From: Pirellula staleyi DSM 6068
GTDB lineage: Bacteria > Planctomycetota > Planctomycetia > Pirellulales > Pirellulaceae
Assembly (NCBI RefSeq): GCF_000025185.1
Contig: NC_013720.1
Coordinates: forward strand, 2,418,001-2,482,000
Length of the DNA stretch: 64,000 nucleotides
Reading direction: 5' to 3'
Positions within the stretch are counted from its first letter, which is position 1. Each line of letters opens with the position of its first letter. A program made the translations under genes and the position numbers. The notes below the pieces were generated by a model, which was given only the letters and a program-made list of their open reading frames with translations, ran no database searches and was not told where the DNA came from. Shown here piece after piece: positions 7,472-16,767 of the stretch.

Positions 7472-10400
7472 ATGGCGAGTGCAGGTTCTGGAAGCAGCCA
7501 GCCGAGCGGCGCGAGCGGATTTGATCCCTATCACGAACTGCTCGGAATCCCCGCGATTGAACAGCCGCCGACCCACTATCGTTTGCTGGGACTGGCAGTT
7601 TTGGAATCGAATCCCAAGGTGATCGAGCGCGCCGCTGATCGGCAGATGCAGCACCTGCGCACCATGCAAACCGGCCCCTACGCCGCTGCCATTCAAAAGC
7701 TGCTCAACGAAATCTCGAAGGCCCAGGTCGTGCTGCTCGACCCCGCTGCCAAAGCCAAGTACGACACCCATCTCCAGGCCCAACTCGAAGCCACCCAGCG
7801 TGCCGCGACGGTTAGCCATTTAGAACCGCTTCAGCCGATGACCGAACTCTTGCCCACGGCCGACCCGCTTCTGGCTGGCTTCACAGCCCCAGCAACCACT
7901 CAATCTCCCGGCGTTGTGCGACCTGCAAAATCTCAGCACAACCTTTCAATGGTTTTCGTGGCAGGTGGTATCGGCGGACTTGCTGCAATAGTTGTGCTCG
8001 CCATCGTGGTTTGGCAAATGCAAAGTCCCCCCGCACCTGAACTCGCTACAGATACCACGAATAGCCAGGATCCTACGGCGGTCCCCTCTTCCACCGCCCT
8101 GCCTCCTCCGCTTCCTCTTCCACCACCTGCTCCGAGTTCAAGCGAACCACCCAAGCCGCCAGCTAATCCCGGGAAGAGTGCCGGTGAGCAATTAGCTTCC
8201 GAGAATGGTTCGACAATGTCGCCATCCATGGAGGGTCAGCCATCGACCACCGATCTGCCGACAGGTCCGAATGAAACGCCCGAAAACACTTCCGAGCCCG
8301 CAGCACCTTCAGGGACCGGCATCGAGGAAGATGTTCCACAGACTCCTAATGATCCGTCGGCCGCGCAGCTATCTCAAGAAACACGTGCCGAACTCGATCA
8401 AGCGAAGGCAGATCTTCGTGTTTACCCGAAGTTTGAAAAGTATTACACCCATCTCGATGCACACCCTGAGCAGTTGGCGACTAACGGTCCAAAGCTCGCG
8501 CAAATACTTTGGGACGAGGTGACGACAAATCAGATTATCGCCGACCACAAGCCTTCCTTTTTGGCGGCGATGGAAGAGGTCGAACGACTTGCGCTCGCGG
8601 GAGGGAACTATGAACTAGCGCTGCGGACGATCGATGCGCGGCTGGGGCAAAAGTCCAGCATTTTTCAGCTTCCCGAAGCTATGGCAACGAAGCTTAATGC
8701 GCTCGATGTCGCAACCGCAATGGCTGCCGCACCACGCGCCACCGCAGAAGTTCGCAAGGAAGTACAAGAGTCACTCCTCGCGGCAATCGAGGAAGTTATC
8801 GAGCAGCGACGTGCTCTCTCAATCGCTCCCTTGGTGAAAAATATTCTCGAAATCACTCGAACCTCACAGGATCGACTGGAAACCATTCCGCGACTACTGG
8901 CGATTGTTGATCGGGCGATAAGCCAAGCCGATCTCAGCTCGGCTGTGGCGTGCTTGGAGGGGGCTGATGAGCTGCTCAAAAAAGTGATCGGCAAAGAGCG
9001 TCTTGCCCTCACACAGCTGCGAGACCAAACCGACATCAGGCTCAAAAACTTTCAAGCGTTTGAAGTTGCCCAAGCGGACTTGAAACAGAATCCCACCAAC
9101 CCTTCTGCCAACGAGAAGTTCGGGCTGTTGCTGCTCGAACGGGGCAAGGTGGATGAGTCGCTACCGTTCCTGGTCCAGTCTGCGTCGCCTGAATTGAAGC
9201 AACTGGCGATGGCTACGAGCCAGGCGGGGGATGATGCCAGTAGTCTTGAAATGCTGGCTGATCGCTGGAGTGGCCTCGCCACGGCGGAGCGTGTTGGGCC
9301 TGCAATGATTGCGGAACAACTATTGCGGCGGGCGCTCGACCAAGAAGGTCTCAAGGGGCTCGCTCGCGCTGCTGTCGAAGTCAAGCTGCAACGCATTGAA
9401 AAACTCACGGAAGCAAGCAAGGCAAGCATCGCAGCGGCACCCACGTTACCCCTCCCGAACAATTCCGAACAAGGATCTCCATTACCTGGCTGGACCAGTT
9501 TGCCCAAGAATCGATGGTTCGAGGCACTTCCCCTGATCGACTTTTGCGACGATGTCGCCTGCGGATATTGGTACAACGACAATACCGTGCTCTGGGTCGC
9601 GCGCCAAGGGAAACCCATTTCCAAGATTGAAGTCCCCCTGCAACTCGGTGGTTGCGACTACGATTTGCAGCTCGATTTCGAGATCGTGGATGGCGAGGAT
9701 CGGATGGTGGTTCACTTTCCCTTGGGAACCGAATCGACCTACTTTGTGCTGGGGGACTATACCGATCTTGGTAAACGGACCTTCTTCTATCGTGGCCGCC
9801 CATCCGAGGAACTCAAATCCGACGAGTTTATCGAGGGTAATATCGTCAAGCTGAAGCAGCGCTATCGGCTGCTGCTCACTGTTCGGCAAAAAGAAGGCGG
9901 CGCAGAGCTGGCCTCGTTCCTCAACGATAAGCCGGTGCTCTCCACTTTCTTGCCTCACGAGCATGCGAAAAACGATGGGCCTTGGAATGCACGCGACCCG
10001 CAGCGGGTTGTGCTTACGTCGCTCGATGCCCAGTCCGTTTACTACAGTTTGCGCGTCAAGATGCTAACGGGAAATGGTCGCTATCAGAAACCGATCGCAT
10101 CTGACGAACGCTGGCCCCCCAAAATTCGCTCGCTCAAAACCTTGCCGCTGACATCCCTCCCATGGACCTCGATTCAAGCAAACTACGAGCCCGTGGGTAA
10201 CTCGAAAGATCCGTCCAAGCCTGTTGTTCCTGGCGTGAAAAAACCGGTGATCGACGGGAAGGAGTGCGACGACTTTATATTTGCACATGCCAAGTCGCGT
10301 GTGACCTACGACATCCCGCCGAAGGCAAAATATTTCACGTCGTACTGCGTGAATGTGAGATCGGTGTCGGCCTCTTTTTCCGTACGGATCGACGGGGTCG

Positions 10401-10543
10401 AGCTGTTTAGGACCGAGGGGAAGGCGATTTCGCGCTGCCTTGTCGAGATACCGCCGGGTAGTAAGACGATCGAGCTCATCTGCGGTGACATGGGAGACGA
10501 TTCCTTCGATCACACCATGTGGGCCTATCCGGCATTTCGCTGA
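7472..10543 (+). CDS. Large membrane-anchored protein, J-like N-terminus and NPCBM-like C-terminus
   Basis: 1023-residue planctomycete protein of unknown function. Residues about 15-105 form a DnaJ-like or kinase-associated planctomycete module (FDPYHELLGIP, PPTHYRLLGL, LNEISKAQVVLLDPAAKAKYD). One transmembrane helix follows near residues 155-180 (VFVAGGIGGLAAIVVLAIVV), then a Pro/Ser-rich linker (PPPLPLPPPAP), a long helical region with TPR-like character, and a C-terminal region whose last about 100 residues (VRSVSASFSVRIDGVEL, PPGSKTIELICGDMGDD) resemble an NPCBM carbohydrate-binding module. So the N-terminal module is probably cytoplasmic and the C-terminal part external. ATG 7472 is chosen over an upstream GTG at 7463 because AGGGAG lies eight bases before it. 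Confidence 0.8.
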   Translation: MASAGSGSSQPSGASGFDPYHELLGIPAIEQPPTHYRLLGLAVLESNPKVIERAADRQMQHLRTMQTGPYAAAIQKLLNEISKAQVVLLDPAAKAKYDTHLQAQLEATQRAATVSHLEPLQPMTELLPTADPLLAGFTAPATTQSPGVVRPAKSQHNLSMVFVAGGIGGLAAIVVLAIVVWQMQSPPAPELATDTTNSQDPTAVPSSTALPPPLPLPPPAPSSSEPPKPPANPGKSAGEQLASENGSTMSPSMEGQPSTTDLPTGPNETPENTSEPAAPSGTGIEEDVPQTPNDPSAAQLSQETRAELDQAKADLRVYPKFEKYYTHLDAHPEQLATNGPKLAQILWDEVTTNQIIADHKPSFLAAMEEVERLALAGGNYELALRTIDARLGQKSSIFQLPEAMATKLNALDVATAMAAAPRATAEVRKEVQESLLAAIEEVIEQRRALSIAPLVKNILEITRTSQDRLETIPRLLAIVDRAISQADLSSAVACLEGADELLKKVIGKERLALTQLRDQTDIRLKNFQAFEVAQADLKQNPTNPSANEKFGLLLLERGKVDESLPFLVQSASPELKQLAMATSQAGDDASSLEMLADRWSGLATAERVGPAMIAEQLLRRALDQEGLKGLARAAVEVKLQRIEKLTEASKASIAAAPTLPLPNNSEQGSPLPGWTSLPKNRWFEALPLIDFCDDVACGYWYNDNTVLWVARQGKPISKIEVPLQLGGCDYDLQLDFEIVDGEDRMVVHFPLGTESTYFVLGDYTDLGKRTFFYRGRPSEELKSDEFIEGNIVKLKQRYRLLLTVRQKEGGAELASFLNDKPVLSTFLPHEHAKNDGPWNARDPQRVVLTSLDAQSVYYSLRVKMLTGNGRYQKPIASDERWPPKIRSLKTLPLTSLPWTSIQANYEPVGNSKDPSKPVVPGVKKPVIDGKECDDFIFAHAKSRVTYDIPPKAKYFTSYCVNVRSVSASFSVRIDGVELFRTEGKAISRCLVEIPPGSKTIELICGDMGDDSFDHTMWAYPAFR

Positions 10544-10565
10544 GCCACGGCGCGAGATTGCTCGT

Positions 10566-11174
10566 TTAGCGGCGGGTGCTCAGCAGCTGATCTTTGAGAG
10601 CAACATCCATCGGCTTTTTGCCGAACCAGATCGAAAAATAGGCCGAGGCAAATTCGGGGTCGCGCACGTTGCCGAGCATCTTGCCATTGAGCGTCAGCCA
10701 AGTGCCGACCCCTGGCAGGTAGGTCAGTGCGTAGCGATCGCCCGGTTTGATATCGCGATAGAAGCTGTGCAGCTCGTCGATCGCAGGGCGAAGTTGCTTG
10801 AGCTTGTCGGCCGGGACATTGTCGACGAGCAGTTTCTCTGAAGCGGCGACGATATCCTTCGCCTTGAGCGACCAGAAATACTCGATCTCGATCCGTTTGG
10901 GAACGTCGGCGAGAGGATCGCGCAGGTCTGCTTTTTCGTCGATGTAGAGCGCTGCGGCGAGCGCTTTGAACACGGTTTTGTAGTACATCAGCCCACAGCC
11001 TTGCAGCTGCAGATTGGTGTCGCCCGCTTTCAGCCGATCTTCGAAAGCCACTTTGTCGACTTCAGCACCGCCGAGTGGCGAAGTGATAGAGCCGACCACC
11101 ATAGCGCCAGCTAGTCCAAGGAAAGAGCGCCGCGCAAGTCTGCTGGGACGAGTCGAGTGATTGGTTGTGGTCAT
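10566..11174 (-). CDS. Chalcone isomerase-like protein, Tat-exported
   Basis: 202-residue exported protein of the bacterial chalcone-isomerase-like family (Chalcone_3 type). The N-terminus has a twin-arginine signal (SRLARRSFLGLAGAMVVGS, RR at about residues 15-16). The mature part follows the family pattern: LQLQGCGLMYYKTVFKALAAALYI, RIEIEYFWSLKAKDI, FYRDIKPGDRYALTYLPGVGTWLTLNGK, FASAYFSIWFGKKPMD and a LKDQLL ending. Bacterial members lack proven chalcone isomerase activity, so the role is unknown, perhaps lipid or small-ligand binding in the periplasm. ATG 11174 is preferred over the longer frame start at 11237 because it puts the Tat motif close to the N-terminus and has AGGA upstream. Convergent with the 7472 gene, 22 bases apart. 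Confidence 0.85.
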   Translation of the reverse strand: MTTTNHSTRPSRLARRSFLGLAGAMVVGSITSPLGGAEVDKVAFEDRLKAGDTNLQLQGCGLMYYKTVFKALAAALYIDEKADLRDPLADVPKRIEIEYFWSLKAKDIVAASEKLLVDNVPADKLKQLRPAIDELHSFYRDIKPGDRYALTYLPGVGTWLTLNGKMLGNVRDPEFASAYFSIWFGKKPMDVALKDQLLSTRR

Positions 11175-11338
11175 CACGTACATCCTGGGGCGTGAACGAT
11201 GGGGCCAAGCGCGGCTGGCGGACGAATCGCCGCGCACTATGTCACGATCTGTGATACGTTACCAGAGCGGCAAGGGATCAGTCCCCGCACTTGAGTTTTG
11301 CCGACCACTCGAAGCCTGTTTGGGAGGTGCTGCTAGCA

Positions 11339-12634
11339 ATGTTTCAACGTAGGCCTGCAGAGCGATTGACGGTGGCTGTTGACAGCGTGTTAAAGCTATT
11401 TCTGCTAGCGGCAATGCTGCTAGCTGCTCTCCCTATTGTGCTGATTGCAGAAGAGCCGCCAGCAGCTGCGCTGGAGCGTCCCGCCCCGGTGGTGATGACC
11501 GAGCGCGGCCGCGAAGTGCACCGCGCTGCGTGGGTGTTTGATGGTCACAACGATTTGCCGTGGGAGATGCGAACCACCGCCTCGAGTTCGTTCACCAAAC
11601 GGGACATCGCTCAGCCGCAGCCCGCGATGCATACCGATATTCCTCGACTCCGAGCTGGCAACGTTCGCGCACAGTTCTGGAGTGTCTATGTCCCGGCCGA
11701 AACTTCCAAAGCGGGAACCGCGTTCACCGATACGATCGAGCAGATTGATTTGGTCGACGAAATGGTGCGCAAATATCCCGCCCACTTTGCGTTTTGCACC
11801 AAGGTGTCGGAGATCGAGGCTGCTGTTCGCGACGGCAAGATTGCCTCGCTGATTGGGGTTGAAGGGGGGCATGCGATCGAGGATTCGCTGGAGAAGCTTC
11901 GGCAACTTCGCAAGCGTGGCGCGGCCTACATGACTCTGACGCACAGTGACACGCTTCAGTGGGCTGATGCAGCGACCGATAGCGCGAAGCACGATGGTCT
12001 TTCCCCGTTTGGCGAAGAGGTGGTGCTGGAGATGAATCGTCTCGGGATGCTCGTCGATCTGTCGCACGTATCCGACGCCACGATGCGCGACGCCCTGACG
12101 ATTTCTCGGGCACCGGTGATCTTTTCGCATTCGTCGGCCCGCGCGATTGCCAATCATCCGCGGAACGTCCCCGACGATGTGCTCAAGCTTGTACGCGAGA
12201 AACAAGCGGTCGTGATGGTCAACTTCTTTCCCGGTTTTGTTGTCCCCGAATCAGCCGAAATCATGAAGGAACTCTTCAAGGTATCGCGAGCACTGCGGGC
12301 TGAGTTTCCGATGGAAAGCGACTACCGCCGCGAACGCCGCAAGTGGGAAGCGACGCACCCTTATCCAGCGGGCGATATTCATCACGTGATCGACCACATC
12401 ATGCACTTGGTGAAAGTGGCCGGGGTCGATTGCGTCGGTATTGGGAGCGACTACGACGGGATTACGAAAGTGCCGAAGCAACTCGAAGATGTTTCGACCT
12501 ATCCGCTGATCACCGAGGCGCTGCTCGAGCGCGGGCTAGAGCCAGCCGATATCGAAAAGATCATGCACGGGAACGTGCTTCGCGTGATGCGAGCGGCTGA
12601 AGAAACGGCACGCTCGCTGAATGCGGCTCGCTGA
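11339..12634 (+). CDS. Membrane dipeptidase, peptidase family M19
   Basis: 431-residue zinc dipeptidase (renal dipeptidase family), probably exported or membrane-anchored: residues about 15-40 are hydrophobic (LKLFLLAAMLLAALPIVLIA). Metal ligands are visible as HND in FDGHNDLPWEMR, Glu in LIGVEGGHAIE, His in LVDLSHVSD and His in VIFSHSSARAI; the C-terminal GIGSDYDG motif is also present. It would cleave dipeptides or D-amino-acid dipeptides in the envelope, consistent with peptidoglycan turnover or peptide scavenging. ATG 11339 is chosen over an upstream TTG (11291) because GGGAGG lies about ten bases before it. Ends 27 bases before the convergent dockerin-type gene. Confidence 0.93.
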   Translation: MFQRRPAERLTVAVDSVLKLFLLAAMLLAALPIVLIAEEPPAAALERPAPVVMTERGREVHRAAWVFDGHNDLPWEMRTTASSSFTKRDIAQPQPAMHTDIPRLRAGNVRAQFWSVYVPAETSKAGTAFTDTIEQIDLVDEMVRKYPAHFAFCTKVSEIEAAVRDGKIASLIGVEGGHAIEDSLEKLRQLRKRGAAYMTLTHSDTLQWADAATDSAKHDGLSPFGEEVVLEMNRLGMLVDLSHVSDATMRDALTISRAPVIFSHSSARAIANHPRNVPDDVLKLVREKQAVVMVNFFPGFVVPESAEIMKELFKVSRALRAEFPMESDYRRERRKWEATHPYPAGDIHHVIDHIMHLVKVAGVDCVGIGSDYDGITKVPKQLEDVSTYPLITEALLERGLEPADIEKIMHGNVLRVMRAAEETARSLNAAR

Positions 12635-12661
12635 TGTTTAGAGAGCCGCAAGCGGTGCGAT

Positions 12662-15421
12662 TTATCGGCGCCGTTTGAGGACGCCGAGCGATCTATCTTC
12701 TGCAAGCAGATCGACGGCCCACTGGTCGACGTATGAAGCCAGCGAACTACTGCCACTAAGGGCGAGCCACTCGGCATCGTCGTCGGTTAGCGGAAGTGTT
12801 AGTTCGCTAGTTGCAGCCGAGGAAGTGACCGGAATCGCGAGGAGCAGATCATAAACCTCGGCCGAAGGTTCTCCTTCGCCAGCTGGTCCGCCGGGCAATT
12901 CGATGATCGTTCCGCTGGAACCACCACCCGACGATCCACCACCGCTACCCGAGCCACCATCTCCAGTGCCGCCTTCGCCTGTCCCACTGCCGCCGGTTCC
13001 ACCGTCGCCAGTTCCGCCGTCGCCAGTTCCGCCGTCGCCGGAACCGTTATTGCCACCTTCATCTGGCGGCTCTGATTCACCGACGATAGCCGGGGTCGAG
13101 CCATTGAGATTCAGGTGGTTGATCACCAGCAGAGCGTCGAACGGAGTGCAGCGACCATCGTTGTTGACATCGATGAAGTAGTTGCCGTCGGGCCGAATCG
13201 CTGGGAGTGTGGGGTTTTGACCGTACTGGTTGAGCCAGTTGATGACCAGCAGCGCATCGAACGGGGTGATGTAGCGATCGTCGCTGACGTTCAGTGGATC
13301 GAAAGGATTGGTCCAAGGATTGCCCGGAGGAGCAAAACCAAAGTTCACATCGCTCGTCGTTTCCCCGGCGCTCACGATCACTTCCGCTTCGGAGCCGAGA
13401 GCGGTAGTCGGTTCGTACGTGGGGAGAACTTCGATGGCAACGTTGAACGTTCCCGAAGGAAGGAGCGGCAGCACATACGCGCCGTTGGCGTCGGTGACTG
13501 TCGAAGTCGCCGGGCCCACTTCGAGCGAATCGAGCACCACTTCGGTACCCATGTGACCGCGAGCAATCACGTAGCTGATGTCGGCGTCGGGACGCTCGAT
13601 ACGCATCACTTCGCTGCTGCTGCCAGTGAGCTCGCTCGTGGTGTAACGTTCGATCAGCTTGCCGGTGGCGTCGTACGCTTCCAGGCGTCCGTAGCTGGCC
13701 GTTCCGCCGCTATAGGCCTTGATGCTGACACTCGACTGCGGAGTATCGAATTCGATTTTCAGAAAGCGGGTGGAGCTCCAGGTTTCGCGAACGTTGCCGA
13801 ACACGGCGCTACGTCCACCAAAAACCTTGCCAGCCGAGGGCTGAATCGTCGCCACCACCGCAGTAACATCGCGGTTCGAGGCGAGCGAATCGCCACCTTG
13901 AACGCTCAGGCGGATTCCGGCGAGCTGCGTCGACAGGACGTGGCTGTTGGCATAGTCGTTCGGCTCGAGCACGTGCGACAGCTGCAGCGGTTGACCTAGG
14001 TCGTCGACCAGGCGAACATTCCAGCCCGCGAGTGGCGATTCACCCACATCCCAGGTGCCGCTGTCGTTGTCGTCGCGATACAGGTAGCCAGCGATGCCAC
14101 TCTCGGTGTAAGCCGACGAGCCACGCGTGCTGGCGATGAATTCGGGGGACATGGCCCCGGTCACGGTGTCGTGCGTACGAATGCGGATTTCGTGATCGCC
14201 CGAAGGAACGGGAAACGACAGGTCGAGCGACGTGGAATAGAGATTTTCGTAGGTCGCGGCGACTTGCCACGGGCCGTTGTCGATCGCGTATTCAGCCACG
14301 CGAATCTTGTTGATCGTGATGTCGTTACCCAGGCCGCTCGTATTGAGGTTGGCAAGCGTTTCGACCGAGCTGGCGCCCTTGAAGTTGTACATGCCGGTGG
14401 AAGCGTTGTACGATCCCGACCCCGACAGGGAAAACGGCACGTCGAGCACATCGAAGATTCCATCGCCGTCGGAATCTTGCCAGCCGATCATCTGTTTCGA
14501 AGCGTCGCTGGTGGTGAAGCTGTTATAAGCCTGCGTCAAACCTGGATCGTTCGACATCAAGCTCGGCTGCTGCGAGAAACCGGGAGTTGGGTTCTCGGCA
14601 GAGTTCACGTTTTGCGTGTTGTAGTAACCGCGTTTGGCACTGTAGTTGCCGAGCCCGGCATACTCGTCGAGTGCCCAGAACTGATGCCCAATCTCGTGGG
14701 CAAAGATGCTGGCAGGTCGGCTGGCGAGAACGACTGCGAATCGACCGCCGGCATAAGCAAACGATCGATCGAATGCGCCGCTGGGGTCGAACTGCTTGTC
14801 GGCGTCGTTGGTGTCGTTCACCACGAACAGGGTGAAGGCCCAATCGCTGCCAGTTCGCTCGCGCTGAAAATTGTTGAACGTCCGGATGTCGGTGCTGAAG
14901 TTCCCCGAGATCGGAAGCCCGGTGGTGTTCAGAAAGTCGTAGATCCAGAGTGCAAAGTCGTTGCTCGGACGAGCGATTGGCTCGTAGCCTGTCGGAACGG
15001 GGCTATCGGCGTAGGTGAAATCGACGGAGTAGTCGAGCAGTCCGTCCCGCACGTTGGGATCGGTGTCGAGCGTCTGTTCCCACCAATTGGTCGCCTCGAT
15101 CACTTTGTTCTTCACACTCGAAATGAGCGTGGAGTTCCAGTTCTCGGGGATGTAGTTGAAATTGTACGCGCTGCCACCGGTCGGGGTGATGCGAACCACG
15201 CCGTTATCGCCGGGAGACATCGTCGGCGTCGATTCCATCAGGACGACGGTGACATGCACTTTGCCAAGCATGTATTCGCCGGTGTCGGCAGCGGTGGCGC
15301 CGTACGGAAGCGAGGCCATCATCGAGCGGTCTTCCAGACGCTCCAGCAGAGCGCGACGAAGCCGCGGCGCAGCCGAATGGCGCTTGTTTTTCTCGCTGAA
15401 GCCTGGGGAGAGTCCAAACAT
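12662..15421 (-). CDS. Exported metalloprotease-like protein with dockerin-type repeats
   Basis: 919-residue surface protein. The N-terminus carries the planctomycete export signal (RRALLERLEDRSMMA). Residues around 250-270 contain FAHEIGHQFWALDE, an HExxH zinc site of the metzincin type, preceded by a Ser/Asp-rich region. Later parts look like a CBM or Ig-like segment, then a SdrD/carboxypeptidase-regulatory type module (GIAGYLYRDDNDSGTWDVGE). Near the C-terminus are two dockerin-like EF-hand repeats (NVSDDRYITPFDALLVINWLN and DVNNDGRCTPFDALLVINHLN), then a Gly/Thr-rich linker (GDGGTGDGGT units) and a short charged tail. A start at 15421 (MFGLSPGFSEKNKRH) is preferred to the open-frame start at 15532, but no Shine-Dalgarno supports either. 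The protease role is inferred from the motif. Confidence 0.82.
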   Translation of the reverse strand: MFGLSPGFSEKNKRHSAAPRLRRALLERLEDRSMMASLPYGATAADTGEYMLGKVHVTVVLMESTPTMSPGDNGVVRITPTGGSAYNFNYIPENWNSTLISSVKNKVIEATNWWEQTLDTDPNVRDGLLDYSVDFTYADSPVPTGYEPIARPSNDFALWIYDFLNTTGLPISGNFSTDIRTFNNFQRERTGSDWAFTLFVVNDTNDADKQFDPSGAFDRSFAYAGGRFAVVLASRPASIFAHEIGHQFWALDEYAGLGNYSAKRGYYNTQNVNSAENPTPGFSQQPSLMSNDPGLTQAYNSFTTSDASKQMIGWQDSDGDGIFDVLDVPFSLSGSGSYNASTGMYNFKGASSVETLANLNTSGLGNDITINKIRVAEYAIDNGPWQVAATYENLYSTSLDLSFPVPSGDHEIRIRTHDTVTGAMSPEFIASTRGSSAYTESGIAGYLYRDDNDSGTWDVGESPLAGWNVRLVDDLGQPLQLSHVLEPNDYANSHVLSTQLAGIRLSVQGGDSLASNRDVTAVVATIQPSAGKVFGGRSAVFGNVRETWSSTRFLKIEFDTPQSSVSIKAYSGGTASYGRLEAYDATGKLIERYTTSELTGSSSEVMRIERPDADISYVIARGHMGTEVVLDSLEVGPATSTVTDANGAYVLPLLPSGTFNVAIEVLPTYEPTTALGSEAEVIVSAGETTSDVNFGFAPPGNPWTNPFDPLNVSDDRYITPFDALLVINWLNQYGQNPTLPAIRPDGNYFIDVNNDGRCTPFDALLVINHLNLNGSTPAIVGESEPPDEGGNNGSGDGGTGDGGTGDGGTGGSGTGEGGTGDGGSGSGGGSSGGGSSGTIIELPGGPAGEGEPSAEVYDLLLAIPVTSSAATSELTLPLTDDDAEWLALSGSSSLASYVDQWAVDLLAEDRSLGVLKRRR

Positions 15422-15656
15422 AGGAATAGTTACCGCTCTGCCGCGAATCGCTTGCCACCACTCTGTTCCGGAGAAAGGTAGCAAAACTCTAGTGGCAATC
15501 TCGATGAACTGCACGATCCCTCGGCAGACCAAGTTGTATGGTACTTGCCCGGTGCAGCGGGCTCAACAAATTGGCGCGATTCGATCCCCAGAATTCACAG
15601 AATGATTCGATCGTAGCGATCGTGCGTGTAAGTTCCTTCGAAAATTACGCTTACGA

Positions 15657-16586
15657 CTACTTCTTCAAAGCCTCGATCGCCTCGGTCAGGGGTGTTCGAA
15701 CGCTGCTATCCTTCACCTGCTCGGCCAATTTCTCGGCCTGAGCCAAATGTTTACCCGATTCGGCCGTCAGTTTGGCCGTTTTCGTTTTTTGAGCTAAACG
15801 CAGGTAGGCATAGGCTTTACTTTCAGCCGACTCGATCGCCGAGGCGGCCTGTTCTGCCTCGCTGAAAACTCCAGCTGCCAGCTCGCTCATTCCGGCAATC
15901 GCCATTCCAGCTGCCAGCTCGCACAGGCAGTCCGATTTTTCACGCTGGTCGGCTGAGCCTCGCACTTTGGCCAAGCTGGCCTCGAAAACACGGTTTGCGT
16001 CGTCCGAACGTTCGATCTTGCAATAACTTGCGCCAATTTTGGCGTCGGCCACGGCCCGCGTCAGAGGGGCCGGGAGCGACTCGGCTGCTTCCTCGGCATT
16101 GCGGAGGTATTCAGCAGCTGCATCGACGTTTTTCAGGTACAGCTTGGTGTTGGTGGCCACTTCGGCGAGCACCGGAATACGGGCATCGGCGTCGGGAATC
16201 TCTTTCGAGGTGGCTGCGGCCTCTTTCAGCAGCTCTTTGATTTTGTCGCTCGACATCTCGAGTTTGCCAGCGGCGGCTGCCACTGTCACCAAGGTGTTTG
16301 CCTTGCTCACCGGGTCGGCAATGCTGCGGGCTGCTTCGCTGGCGGAAGCGATCGAGGCATCCGCCCCCATGATGTCGCCCGCTTCTTTCTGCTTGGGAGC
16401 CAGTTGTGCCAGTTTGCGGCTCTTCACCCCAGCATCACTGATTTTCAGAGCCGCTGTGTACTGATCGTTCAGCGAAGCTTCCCCACTTCCACCACCACCG
16501 CAGCCTGTCAGCGAAATCGAGCCGCCGACTGTCGCAAGCACGAGTGTCATCAACGAAATCGAACGAACAGCGTAGGCCATCGACAT
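15657..16586 (-). CDS. Lipoprotein with helical repeats
   Basis: 309-residue predicted lipoprotein. The signal ends in a clear lipobox (SISLTGC, acylated Cys at about residue 29), followed by a flexible GGGGSGEAS segment. The remainder is almost all alpha-helical and Ala/Glu/Lys-rich, with TPR-like units of about 35 residues (AAEYLRNAEEAAESL, AAGVFSEAEQAASAIESAESKAYAYLRLAQKTK). The start at 16586 is supported by GAGGT six bases upstream. Function unknown; a scaffolding role at the outer or inner membrane is inference. Confidence 0.75.
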   Translation of the reverse strand: MSMAYAVRSISLMTLVLATVGGSISLTGCGGGGSGEASLNDQYTAALKISDAGVKSRKLAQLAPKQKEAGDIMGADASIASASEAARSIADPVSKANTLVTVAAAAGKLEMSSDKIKELLKEAAATSKEIPDADARIPVLAEVATNTKLYLKNVDAAAEYLRNAEEAAESLPAPLTRAVADAKIGASYCKIERSDDANRVFEASLAKVRGSADQREKSDCLCELAAGMAIAGMSELAAGVFSEAEQAASAIESAESKAYAYLRLAQKTKTAKLTAESGKHLAQAEKLAEQVKDSSVRTPLTEAIEALKK

Positions 16587-16677
16587 AGCGCACCTCGAGT
16601 GGGGCAGTCACGAAAAGGATGTGGGGAGATTAGTAGCAGTTGCCAGAGGAGTCGTCAAACAAGTCGCCCAGTACCAG

Positions 16678-16715
16678 GGCTTATAAGTTTGGAAAAGAAT
16701 TGACTTATAAGCCCC
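16678..16715. repeat. Perfect 12-bp inverted repeat
   Basis: Arms GGGCTTATAAGT (16678-16689) and ACTTATAAGCCC (16704-16715) around a 14-base loop. It sits between the end of dapL and the start of the lipoprotein gene, both on the minus strand. There is no T-run on either side, so it is not a typical intrinsic terminator; an operator or RNA stem is possible. Confidence 0.7.
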
Positions 16716-16767
16716 GAACAACCCAGTCACAGAATAGATTGGGTTCTAACTCACAAGTGTGGTGATC

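Noticed and set aside
13080-13290. Cellulosome dockerin
   Set aside because: The motif is real but no cohesin or cellulase is seen here and cellulosomes are not known in planctomycetes; kept as dockerin-like only.
14171-15481. 436-codon plus-strand open frame
   Set aside because: Antisense to the HEIGH protein gene; no domain.
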